Below are positions 32,755 through 45,677 of a stretch of DNA of 64,000 bases, in pieces. The notes under the pieces were generated by a model. That model was given only the letters and a program-made list of their open reading frames with translations, was not told the origin of the DNA and made no database searches. How positions within the stretch are numbered: the stretch's first letter is position 1; each line of letters begins with the position of its first letter. A program made the position numbers and the translations under genes. Origin of the DNA: Salminus brasiliensis (lineage: Eukaryota; Chordata; Actinopteri; Characiformes; Bryconidae); assembly GCF_030463535.1 (NCBI RefSeq), contig NC_132880.1, forward strand, positions 36,302,842 to 36,366,841, in the 5' to 3' direction.

Positions 32755-33085
32755 TTCTTCAGTTTAGAGCATTTAATTAAACAATTTATTAAATTAAAGG
32801 GGTGATTTATTAAATCAAGAAAAGGGGGTATTACATTTAGGGAACCATTTATAAAATTCAGGAAATGATTTATGAAATTGAGTTGACAATGTATTTAACT
32901 GAGGGAATTGTTTATTCAATTAAGGGAACGATTCATTGAATTTAAGGAATTCTTGAGGAGTTTTTTTTTTATTGAGGGACCCATTTAATACAGCTATACC
33001 AGACTAATACTAAATCTAGGGAACTATTTATTAAATGAAGGAAACTATTTATTAAATTAAATTAATGATTTATTAAACAGAAGCA
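32755..33085. repeat. Diverged tandem repeat (unit about 25 bp)
   Basis: About a dozen imperfect repeats of a 'gggaac-atttattaaatt-a' type unit occur in tandem. It sits just upstream of the tmem106b CpG-rich promoter region. Confidence 0.7.
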
Positions 33086-33169
33086 ACGTTTTCTAAATAT
33101 GTAAAACTCGTTGCACTTCTAGTCCAGACCAGTTAAATACAGCCACTCGTGTCTGTTCACCATCAGACT

Positions 33170-33900
33170 CGCTGTGTTCCCGGAGCTGGCGCTAGATGGC
33201 GCCCCTAACCTCAGCTCCTCTTTTAGCGACGCTACCGCGCATGTCCGCCTCGCTCACAAATATAAACAAGACCTGCATGATCAGAGGAGCCGTTAGAGAA
33301 TATAAACCACACCCGGTAAGAAAACAGTATTTGGGCAGAAATGAAGCAGACTGGAGAAACGTGTACAAAACATGTAGCTGCGTTTAGTCGAGGCAGGTTT
33401 TCTTCAGCGGACTGCTTGGAGCGCACTGTAGGTCAACTGCCGGATGTAAACTTAGCATAGCTACTTGGCGTTAGTTAGCCAGCTAGCTAACAAACTTAGG
33501 CAGCTCTGCGTTGCGTAGATAGTAAGACAGCAGTGTGTGGTCTGTAGCTATTGGGTCAAGATCGTCCGGTTTCTCCCCTTGTTTCAGAGCTAACCTTCAG
33601 TACAGTTTAGATGTTGTTAGCTAGCTCGCTAGTGCTAGTGCTAGTGCTAGCAAGATCGCTGCTTCCCACCTGTCTTTAGTTAGCTAGCTAGATTGCCTGC
33701 TTTAATAACAAGCGATAATAACAATAACCCATAAACAGTTCTTCTTTCTTTAGTAATTGTGTGTTAGCTAGCTGCTGTGTGACTGTCAGTACCATGTTTT
33801 TCCCTAATAGGAAAATAAAATACTTGGCTAACTTAGCTAGCGCTACCAGCCAAGATCCAATTGCTCTGTTGCGTCTGATGGCGAGTCCAAGATGACCATG
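33170..33900 (+). promoter_or_regulatory. tmem106b: tmem106b promoter, non-coding exon 1 and start of intron 1
   Basis: CpG-rich sequence begins near 33170 (cccggagctggcgctagatggcgcc). A donor CCCG|GTAAGA at 33315/33316 fits a non-coding first exon. The following intron start is studded with GCTAGC motifs, including three tandem 'tagtgc' units at 33633-33650. Confidence 0.5.
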
Positions 33901-34347
33901 TGTCCGATAGCGACCCCGCAGTGTGTCCGTGTGCCAGCCGGATCCAGCTAAAATAACACTACCGTCACGTTCAGTTATCTAGTGCCTCAACTTTATGGGC
34001 TAACTTTAACCCGAATACAAGCTAAAACACCGTGTACGGCACATACTGACGTGTTTAGATAAACATGCGCATAGAAGTAGCTAACTACCTTACTGCAGTG
34101 ATCAGCAGGTCCTCAGACGGGCAGGAGTTGGGTGAGATAGCGGCCAGGGTCCTCCTGTCGGTCACAGGGACCGTTAGGTCCGACAGGTAGGCGTGATCTG
34201 GATCAGCGTCAGTCAGGGTTACAGACAATCTTCCTGCTCTCTAGAGGAGGTTTAACCCTGTGCACTTCTGGGAGGGTTGTGGGGGGTTAATGTATAACAT
34301 AATTGTGTTTTTGTGCCAAAAACTGTATGGAGGCAGTGGTGGCTTTA

Positions 34348-34647
34348 GGGGCAGTGGTGGCTCAGCGGTTAGAGCGCCGGGCTGTCGATAACAAGGTTGT
34401 GGGTTCGATTCCCGGGCTTGGAAAGCTGCCACTGTTGGGCCCTTGAGCAAGACCCTTTACCCTCCCCTGCTCTTCGGGCGCTGGAGTTGGCTGCCTACCG
34501 CTCTGGGGGTTTGTGTACTCACTGGCCCTAGTTCACTAGTGTGTGTGTGTGTGTTCACTACCACAGATGGGTTAAATGCGGAGGACACATTTCGCTGTGC
34601 AGTGTACACTGTACAGTGACAAATACCTGCACCTTTACCTTTTACCT
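34348..34647 (+). mobile_element. tRNA-derived SINE, family 1
   Basis: It has 'gtggctcagcggttagagcg', 'gggttcgattcccggg', 'gccactgttgggcccttgag' and the 3' part 'gacaaatacctgcaccttta'. It lies in tmem106b intron 1. Confidence 0.88.
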
Positions 34648-34777
34648 TGTTTTAAGAAACAAAGAAATACTTTTTTCTTTCTGTCAGATAACACATCAGA
34701 TCTGTCCTAATTGTCATGGATCATGTCCCATTGAAAAGCAGTCCAGACTGAGTAACTCACTTTAAACTTTATAATAC

Positions 34778-35300
34778 ATTTACATTTATGGCATTTAGGA
34801 GACGCTCTTATCCAGAGCGACTTACAAAGTGTTTTGCTATTTACCCAAGAAAAGCCTTAGCTAGTCAGAATAGACTAATAGTTCAAAGATACCTCTAAGC
34901 TTAGACATTGCTAAACACAATACAATGGTGACTCTAATCGTCCAAGTATTCTCTGAAGAGGTGGGTCTTCAGTCTGTGTTTGAAGACAGCGAGCGACTCT
35001 GCCGCTCGGACACCCAGGGGAAGCTGGTTCCACCACTTTGGTGCAGGACAGAAAAAAGTCTGGACGTTTGTCTTCCGCAGATTTTGAGGGATGGCGGGTC
35101 GAGCCGAGCCGTACTTGAAGATCGAAGGGCTCTTGGTGCGGATCGGCTTTTGACCATTGCCATCAAGTACGGAGGGGCTGGTCCGTTCTTGGCTTTGTAG
35201 GCCAGCGTCGGGGTTTTGAATCTGATGTGGGAAGCAGCTACAGGAAGCCAGTGAAGGGAACGCAGCAGTGGAGTGACATGGCTGAATTTAGGGAGCAATA
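34778..35300 (-). mobile_element. L2-like LINE 3' fragment
   Basis: On the minus strand it encodes the RT C-terminal phrases LHWLPVAASHIRFKT, LAYKAKNGPAPPYL and LFSVLHQSGG, with several frame breaks. It then ends in the shared tail 'aagtcgctctggataagagc'/'ctaaatgccataaatgta'. A degraded relative follows at 36060-36290. Confidence 0.8.
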
Positions 35301-35654
35301 AAGTGAATGTGATGAAATCACAGAAACAGTGCATATACAATAGTTGTTTTTACAGCTTAATTTACATACATGAAATACATGAGCTGCGTAGACTGGAGAG
35401 TGAATAGTGTACTTTGAGACTTGATTGAGCAATGATTGTTAGTCTGTTTGGTTACAGATTAGTTCAGTTTTTCTGTTGTTTATCAAGTTCAACAGGCAGC
35501 GTTGCTTCCTAAACTATAACACGGGCTGGATTTAATTAAAATGAATGTATTTATTTGATTAGTTAGATACTTTATACTTTGGAGTAGTTTCTGTTTACAT
35601 TTACACATGTGGCATTTAGCAGAAGCTATTTTCCAGAGCAACAGTTTAACCATA

Positions 35655-36060
35655 CACATGGATACAAGTTTTGGGACACCTGCTCATTCATCATTTTCTC
35701 CAAAATCAAGAGTATTAAAAAAGAGTTAACTCCTCTTTAACTCCTCAACTCATCCCAAAAGTATCGGATGGCGCATCACCATCATTCCAGAGAACACCGT
35801 TCCACTGCTCCACAGCACAGTAATGGGGGGCTTTATACCCCTCTAGCCCACACCTGGCATTAGGCATGGTGCAATAGATTCATGTTTATATGCTTCAGAG
35901 AGTCCTATTCTATTCGTAATACTTCCCTACAGGGACTAGACAAGCTGTGCATGTGCATTTGTGTGTATGCTAGGAATGGGTGCAACTAATTATCTGACTA
36001 AGTATCCGAATGCATTAGTTAGAAGGTGTGTCCATAGACGTTTGGGCACATAGTGTACCT
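35655..36060. mobile_element. MITE family A, near full length
   Basis: The ends are 'caagttttgggacacctgct' and, inverted, 'ggtgtgtccatagacgtttg'/'gcacatagtgta'. The interior includes 'aactcatcccaaaagtat' and 'cctggcattaggca'. It lies in tmem106b intron 1. Confidence 0.75.
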
Positions 36061-36290
36061 CTAACCTTAGATACTGACAAATGCAATAGTCAGCACTATT
36101 GTCTGCTTAGAAACGCAACAGCACAGTACCCAAGGGAAGTCTGTTCCACCACCTTGGTGCCAGGACATGTCTATATATCTTGAGGGCTTGTGGGTGAATC
36201 ATCAGGTAGCGTATGCCTGGTCCAGTTTTGGCTCTGTAGGCTAGCATCAGTTTTATCTGATACAGACCACTGCAGGAAATAACGGAAAGC
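36060..36290 (-). mobile_element. Degraded L2-like LINE fragment
   Basis: It shares 'gttccaccaccttggtgc', 'ggctctgtaggctagc' and 'tctgatacagaccactgcagg' with the LINE at 34778-35300, with many changes. Confidence 0.5.
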
Positions 36291-36475
36291 CTGTTTCTAT
36301 GTTAGATGAGTGTTTTGGAAATCATGTAATAGATTAAGGCCTGTATGAGCTGAATCATTTTTCAGCACTTCAGTGTAATAATCATGTAATCATTATTTGT
36401 TTCTTCGTAATTAGTAAATTCTATTTGCAAAAATGTTAGTGACCCATTTCTGACTCTTTCTTAGAAGGTGCAATC

Positions 36476-39292
<2,817 letters not shown>

Positions 39293-41470
39293 AGCTTCAG
39301 CTGAGGGTGCATTGCATCTATTGCCCCACCCCCCCCAAGTCACTGCATCCTTGTTTCTGGTCAAGTTGACCTTGAGTCCACTATATTCCATTGACGAATA
39401 ATTAGGGTGGTTTCAAATCATAACTGATGCACTTTATGTTCAAATCTCCACACCTTTCCCTACACTACTGCTCCTACCAGCCACGCAAGTAAACCACTTC
39501 AGACTGAACCAGTCACATCTGCGTGGGAACATTTCCGTTTATTCAGACAAAAACACTTCAGTTGCAGATACAGCTGATAAAATTCCTAACACTTCTAATA
39601 TTTGTGTAATAATTGATATGTTATGAGGTTTAAAAACATGCACATAAGTCACAAGGTATTGTTACTCTTCTTTAATATCTGTTAACAGTAGTGAACTGAC
39701 AGCAACTTGATGCTATAAGTCATGCATGTTTTGGGATTTTTTTTTATGTCTTTTGCAGTGTTGTGTTTATTTAATAAGTACAATTATTTATTAGAGTATT
39801 GTTTTACCTCATAGCAGTACTAGTACACCCGTGGAGGTGGTGCAGTTCTTGGTTTTCATTAAAAAGTATGGTCCTCTGGCCGGTGAGGGAGTTGTACTAT
39901 AGATTTCTATAGGGTTTCTTGGTACATTTTGTTCAAACTGAATTTCTCCGTTAATTAGCTGTGCGATACCAGGTAATGACCATGAAAACGGCATTTATTA
40001 GAAAACTGTTCAATAAGAAATCCAAATGGAACAGAACATTTAATATAAACCAGTTGTATTTAGATAAAGGAAATAAGGGTTGCAATTAATTTCAAGCCAA
40101 ACATTCCACACAAGAAAGAAAGGATGTACCATTTGTAGATTTCTTTAAATTACATGTGTTGAGTAGTATAATACTAACAGTTTAAGAATACATTTTAACA
40201 TTGATTCTGCCCCAGATGTGGATAACAACATTTTTAACATTTTAAATACATTTATCAGAACAATCCTGAGGTAGATCCTTGCTTAAAGAGTTCACACTCT
40301 TAAAAATAAAGGTGCTACAAAGGATTCTTTGAGTGATTCCCTAGAAGAACTATCTTTGGTTCCATAAAGACCCATTTTTGTAAGAGATGTACACTTGTAA
40401 ATAGACAAAATTATTGGGAAACTTTCTCAATATATCTACAGGATCCCATTCTAAACCCATAGGCATTAATATCTGCAGCTCTTTGCAGCTCTAACAGCAA
40501 ACTTGGAACTCTGCAGTTACTGAGTCAGCAAAGGACTCAACTGGACTTTACATGGTATGGCACCTTGTGGCTGATTTGCTGTGGTTCCTAAACACTTCTA
40601 GGTTCAATAATACCACTCATAGTTGTTTGTGGAAATTCTTGGAGGGAAGACATTTCACAGACTGACTTGTTACAATGGTGGCATCCTACTGCAACACTGC
40701 ACTGGAATTTAGCAAGCTCTTTAGAACCACTCATTCTTTTACCAAAGAATTATAAATGCTGACTGCATGGATAGTTTCTTAACTTGATACACCTGTTGCA
40801 ATGGGACTGAATTAAACGCCTGAATTCAATGATTAAGAGGTGTGTCCCAATACTTAAACGTTTAAAAGTTCTTCAAACCAACATCTCTTTACAAAAATGG
40901 TTCTGTGGTGGACAGTTCTATGATGTCACTCAAAGTGTAGGTTTAAGCTATTAACAAACACTAAATGAACTAATAAGAGTAGGGACTGGGAGTGTGTTTT
41001 ATTGGACAATGCTTGAGTTTGCTCTCCTGCATGTTCATATAAATTACCTTTAGTTGAACTAACTGCTGTGAAAATGATTGTGCGGGAATTACTGATTGAA
41101 TTTGAACACTGAGGTATTCGCTTCAGACGTAAAACGTGTTTCACCAGTCACAGGTCTTTAAATCAGTGTATTCATTTTCTTTTTCAGAAACTAATTAAAA
41201 GTAATTATAGAGGTCCATGGTGTGCCAGCAGCATTTGTTAAAAAGTTTGAAAATGTAAATACAGATGTTTTCCAAACTGTAACTATTGCTGTATGTTTGA
41301 TAAAGTGTTGTATTAGCTTCAGCTCAGTTCTCTGAATTCTAATGAAAGAAATGAATATTTATAGATGATGAAAGTAACACTTATGTACAAGATACACATG
41401 CGCACACAGTTTTGCTACGTGGTCATCTGAAACATATTTTTTTGGCATGAATAAAGGTCTAAATCCTGTT
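39293..41470 (+). other. tmem106b: tmem106b 3' untranslated region (inferred)
   Basis: Non-coding after the TAG, with the poly(A) signal AATAAA at 41450-41455 (catgAATAAAggtc). A nested MITE pair lies within it at about 40297-40940. An earlier poly(A) site is possible. Confidence 0.45.
40297..40940. mobile_element. MITE family B carrying a second MITE
   Basis: The outer ends 'acactcttaaaaataaaggt' with 'ctacaaaggattctttgag' and, inverted, 'gatgtcactcaaagtgtag' match the element at 61617-62145. Between about 40398 and 40860 sits a different element with ends 'tagacaaaattattggga' and 'ggtgtgtcccaatact', so the second probably jumped into the first. Confidence 0.5.
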
Positions 41471-42162
41471 GTGACTTTTGGCTTGTATGTTCTTTAGAAA
41501 CATTTGATGTAAAGCAGTGTCTGGGTTTTGAGTAGTTTGCCTGGGGCCAGAAAATGGAAGATGTGTGCCTCACAGTGAGAAACCATCTCAGGCAAAGCTG
41601 TATTGAAGCAGGAGGTAGGCGACCAAACAGCCGCTGATGCCTCAGGCACTGAGGAAGTATGCTGAGTGTGTATTATTCATTCTGCTCTGCTCAGTGCAAA
41701 TGCAACTCTCATGCTCTCTCCATAAAACAGCCTGGAGTTGCTATCATCTCTAAGATGTAGAAAATGAAAGAATTTGGAACATCTCAGTCACAGAAACTGT
41801 GGGTTTGGGTTAAAGCCAGAATGCATGATTTGAATTACGATAGCCTAATCTAGATTCCTAGAAACAGCAAGATCATGATTGCCTTTAGGGGTTTCTTAAG
41901 AAGAGAGAGCTCGTACAAAATGTGTTCTTGCTCAGAGGTAAGCTGTGTTTTTGGTAATTGGCGCCCTGAGGGACATTTCTAATGGGCAATCAACAGCAGT
42001 GGGCTTACTTTATCTGGTTAACTGAGAAATCCTGCTGAGAAATACCTCCCTGATTAGCACAGCAAACGATATGGAGAACATTAAGGCCAATCAACCAATG
42101 AGACACTTCCATTTATTAAATAATCACACCATATGTAGTTGATCTGGCCTGAGGTTAGGCTC

Positions 42163-42600
42163 ACATACACTATTTGGCCAAATGTTTGTGAACACTCTTT
42201 CTAATGAATGCATTCAGTTCCTGTGGCGAAGTCAATAGAATAGGACTCTGCAGCAGAGAGATCTATTGGTCTGATGAACCTGCTTGCATCATGCCTAATG
42301 CCAGGCTTGATATAAACCCTTCTACATTGAGCTGTAGAGCAGTGATCCATCCAATGCTTTTTAGAGGAGTTGGGGAGTTTGGGATGAGGTAGGATGGTGA
42401 TCATCCAACCTCCTGATCTTGTTGCTGATCTTGTTGCTGAATGCAATAAAATCCTCACAGTAATGTAGAATCTAGTAGATAGCCTGTCATGGAAAGAAGA
42501 GGCAGTTACTCCAACAAAAGCAACATAAACTCTTTTTTTAATACCCTTGATTGCAGAAGATACAATGAATGAACAGGTGTCCCAAAACTTTTGTCTATTT
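42163..42600. mobile_element. MITE family A, full-length copy
   Basis: The left end 'cactatttggccaaatgttt' and right end 'ggtgtcccaaaacttttgtc' are inverted-type termini around about 430 bp that match the 35655-36060 copy in reverse order. Confidence 0.75.
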
Positions 42601-42954
42601 GATTTAGTTTTTATTATGAACTTTTGATGCTAAAGATATGATTATGTCAATTATGACCAACAGTCCTGTCTGTCTCCCCTGCCATTGCAGTGGGCTACCA
42701 CTAGAGGGCGAGACATATAGGACATATAGAGACATATCATGGCTGTCTAACTAAGATGGTAAACTACAGGATACCCAGAAACAGCAAAACGACGGGTACA
42801 GTGTTCCCCAGAGACTTTGTGGATAATTGGTTACCATAAGCACTATGATTCGTCTGTACTCCACAACGTCTTCCAGAGAATTCTTGACATAACTGGGCAC
42901 TGATGTTCTGAAGAAGACTGGGTGTTTTGGCACACAGTGATCATACACCACTCT

Positions 42955-43238
42955 GGACTCCATTGATTTGGTGCAGGTGTCCCAATACTTTTGTCCCTAT
43001 AGTATATGTACAACATGCCCAGCAGTTACTCATCGAATAGTTCTTTGGTATTATTATAATACAGTTATACAATGGTATTAATAGGGAGTTTGCCCCTCTT
43101 TGTTGCATTAACATCCTTGACTCTCCATTCGTTGCTGTGAGGATTTGATTGCATTCAGCAACCAAAACATTAGTTCAATGGCATGATTATGTGATCCAGA
43201 ATGTTCCAGTTCTATTGGCAATGCTTTCCTATGGAGAT

Positions 43239-43287
<49 letters not shown>

Positions 43288-43320
43288 AATTAAAGATCTG
43301 TGTCAGCAATGGGTGGGACC
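42955..43320. mobile_element. MITE family A fragment with internal (GT)n
   Basis: It has 'caggtgtcccaatacttttg' near 42976, then 'gctgtgaggatttgattgca' at about 43133 and 'tgtcagcaatgggtggga' at about 43300. A (GT)n of about 22 units (43237-43282) sits where the family has a short TG-rich segment. Confidence 0.55.
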
Positions 43321-43978
43321 TTCAGGTAGCTCAGTTCACTTATCTAAAAGCAGTCTAGCAATATGTGTGACTGTTAAGGTAGGAAAAGAACCGAGACAGG
43401 GAATTGTCTCTGGTCCAGTAACCATGTGACTCAGTGTGAACTCACAGTGTGTTTTAGGGTCCTGAATTGTTATTTTTGACTTGTGTTGAACGTCACCACT
43501 CTGAGATTTTGCAGTCATGATAAACCTCTTAATATTCCTGTTTGTCCTGCTGCTAGTCGGCCTGAGGGATTATAAAAAGCTATGTTATTACTTGCTGAGT
43601 GCCGAGGAATAAAGCCACATCAGAGGATCCACCTCAAGAGCACACAGGCCTCTCTGTTCTCCAGAAGAGCAGGTGGAATTATATACACACACCGCTGCTC
43701 TGTAACCAAGTGTTTTGCATTGCCTTTGATTAAATTAGATTCTGGCAGTTAAAGGTTTGCATGTGGTGCTAGTGTGAAGCGTGTTTCCTGTGTTTCCTGA
43801 CTGATAAAAATGTATACGCTTAAAGAGATAAATGATTCAGTCAGTAACAGGCACTGCTTTTTATTCCTCATTTTTAATATAAAATAAACACAATAATGAA
43901 CACAGTTCTACAGGAACTACAACACCTGTCTCCTCCACTTCTATTCTACTGTAAAGTTATTCAGCATCTATAGGAAGT

Positions 43979-43980
<2 letters not shown>

Positions 43981-44019
<39 letters not shown>

Positions 44020-44021
44020 CG

Positions 44022-44054
<33 letters not shown>
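43981..44054. repeat. (GT)n microsatellite
   Basis: About 74 bp of TG repeats with two short interruptions, directly before the pyrimidine-rich block. Confidence 0.95.
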
Positions 44055-44056
<2 letters not shown>

Positions 44057-44079
44057 TAGGAGGTTCTTCTCCTGCTTGT

Positions 44080-44630
44080 TGCATCTTGTCTCTCCCTGTC
44101 TCTCTCTCTCTCTCTCTCTCTCCTACTCTCCTGCCTCTGCCCCTGTCCCTCTAACTTTCTGTCTCTTTTTGTCTCTTCCTTTCTCACGCTGCCGTCCTTC
44201 AATCTGTCTTGTCTCTTCTCTCTGTCTCCCTCTTCTTTTAACTTTTACATGCTGTAAGATTGGTTATAATGAAGTGCTGTTGAAAGTCTCTCTCACTCTC
44301 TCCTTCTCTCTCTCTTTGCTCTCTCACTTCCCTGTCTTTCTGTCTCTTTTCTCTTGTTCTCTCTCTCCCTCTCTTCCTCTTGCTTCCCCATCTTTTTGTT
44401 TCTTCTCTCTCTTTCTCCCCCCTCTTTCTCTCTTGCTTCCCCATATCTCAGGACATATTATATAAAGGACATATATGTCCTTTATCTCTATTTCTTTCTC
44501 CCTTCCTCTCTCATTTCTGTCTTTACATTCATTGTATCTCTCTTCTTCTCTTCTTTATTTATTGTTCATTTTAAAATGATTATTGGTTTATGTGCTGCTC
44601 AGTTGGTGGGATGGCCTGCAGTGACTTTAA

Positions 44631-44678
<48 letters not shown>

Positions 44679-44838
44679 AATTAATCATTGGTTTTTGTTT
44701 AATTTTCTTTATTTATTGTTAATTTTAAAATTCTTGTTGGTTTATGTGCTGCTTGATGGCTGGGATGGCCTGCAGTGACTTTTGCATGATGTAGCGCCCT
44801 TGAAGGGGTCAAATAAAGTGTTGTTAAAAGTCAAAAAG

Positions 44839-44871
<33 letters not shown>

Positions 44872-45393
44872 CTCTCTCTCTCTTTCTCTCTCACTCTTTA
44901 GCTCTCTGTCTCTCTTTTTTCCTCGCTGACTCCAGTATTTCTATCCATCTTTTCTTTCTGTCGCTACCTCTCTCAATCCCTGCCTTTCCATCTCTTCTCT
45001 TTCTCTCTCACTCCCCTGTCTATCTCTCTCTTCCTGATTCTATCTCTTTTTCTTTCTCGCTCTTTTTTTCTATCACTATCTCACTTCCTCCCCCCCTCTT
45101 GCCGCCTCTCTCTTTCTCTCTCCCACTCTATCTTTCTGTCTCTCTCTCTCTCTGTTATCTGTCATGCCTCTTTTTCTAGCAGTTTCTATCACACTTCCTC
45201 TCCCTCCCTTCACTTCTCAATCTTTTATCCGGTCTCTCTTTCCTTCTCTCACTCACTTTCCTCCTTATAGCTGTCTGTCTCTCTCTCTGACTTTCTCTTT
45301 TTTCTGTCTCTCTCACGCCTTTATCTGTCCCTCTCTCTTTTTCTATCCATATTTATCTCTCTTCCTGTCTCTACCCCTTTTCTGCCTGTATGT

Positions 45394-45485
<92 letters not shown>

Positions 45486-45490
45486 CCCAC
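44080..45490. repeat. 1.4-kb pyrimidine-rich block upstream of scin
   Basis: The plus strand is dominated by C and T, with pure (CT)n runs at 44633-44675, 44839-44863 and 45401-45484. Embedded are three related non-repetitive pieces near 44240-44290, 44570-44635 and 44735-44840, which share 'ttggtttatgtgctgct', 'gggatggcctgcagtgact' and 'gttgaaagtctctc'-like text. The block ends about 190 bases before the scin ATG. Confidence 0.85.
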
Positions 45491-45557
45491 TCATATGTCT
45501 GTCTGCTTGTTTTATTTGGCCGGTTGCTGAACACACCCACTTGCTCTCTGCGCTCTG

Positions 45558-45563
45558 TATAAG
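45558..45563 (+). promoter_or_regulatory. scin: TATA-like box of scin
   Basis: TATAAG about 115 bases before the ATG at 45678, just after the pyrimidine-rich block. Its spacing suits a start site near 45590; this is inference only. Confidence 0.35.
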
Positions 45564-45677
45564 ACTGTGTTCACACTGCTGATGTTGATTCAGCCTTGTC
45601 AGGCCACAGAGCAGCAGTGTCTGTGACTCGCCTCCCCAGCACACCTTAGACTTAAGCTACGCACACCTCACTCAGCC

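Larger units (their letters stand above)
30954..33230. other. Spacer between divergent acot13 and tmem106b
   Basis: AT-rich, with a hAT-like MITE at 31980-32335, a SINE at 32389-32660 and a diverged tandem repeat at 32755-33085. No coding exon is supported. Confidence 0.55.
41470..43970. other. Intergenic region between tmem106b and scin, left part
   Basis: No exon is supported. It contains MITE-A copies at 42163-42600 and about 42955-43320 and a (GT)n at 43237-43282. In human, VWDE lies between TMEM106B and SCIN; nothing here resembles its exons. Confidence 0.5.

Noticed and set aside
32755-33085. Possible CRISPR-like repeat array
   Set aside because: The units are imperfect, AT-rich and lack unique spacers, and the window is eukaryotic.
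34969-35340. A 123-codon minus-strand open frame
   Set aside because: It is the C-terminal remnant of an L2-like LINE, with frame breaks and a LINE 3' tail, not a host gene.
43983-45644. Long open frames rich in S-L or R-E upstream of scin
   Set aside because: The pyrimidine-rich block lacks stop codons in some frames because of its composition; no coding signal or homology.
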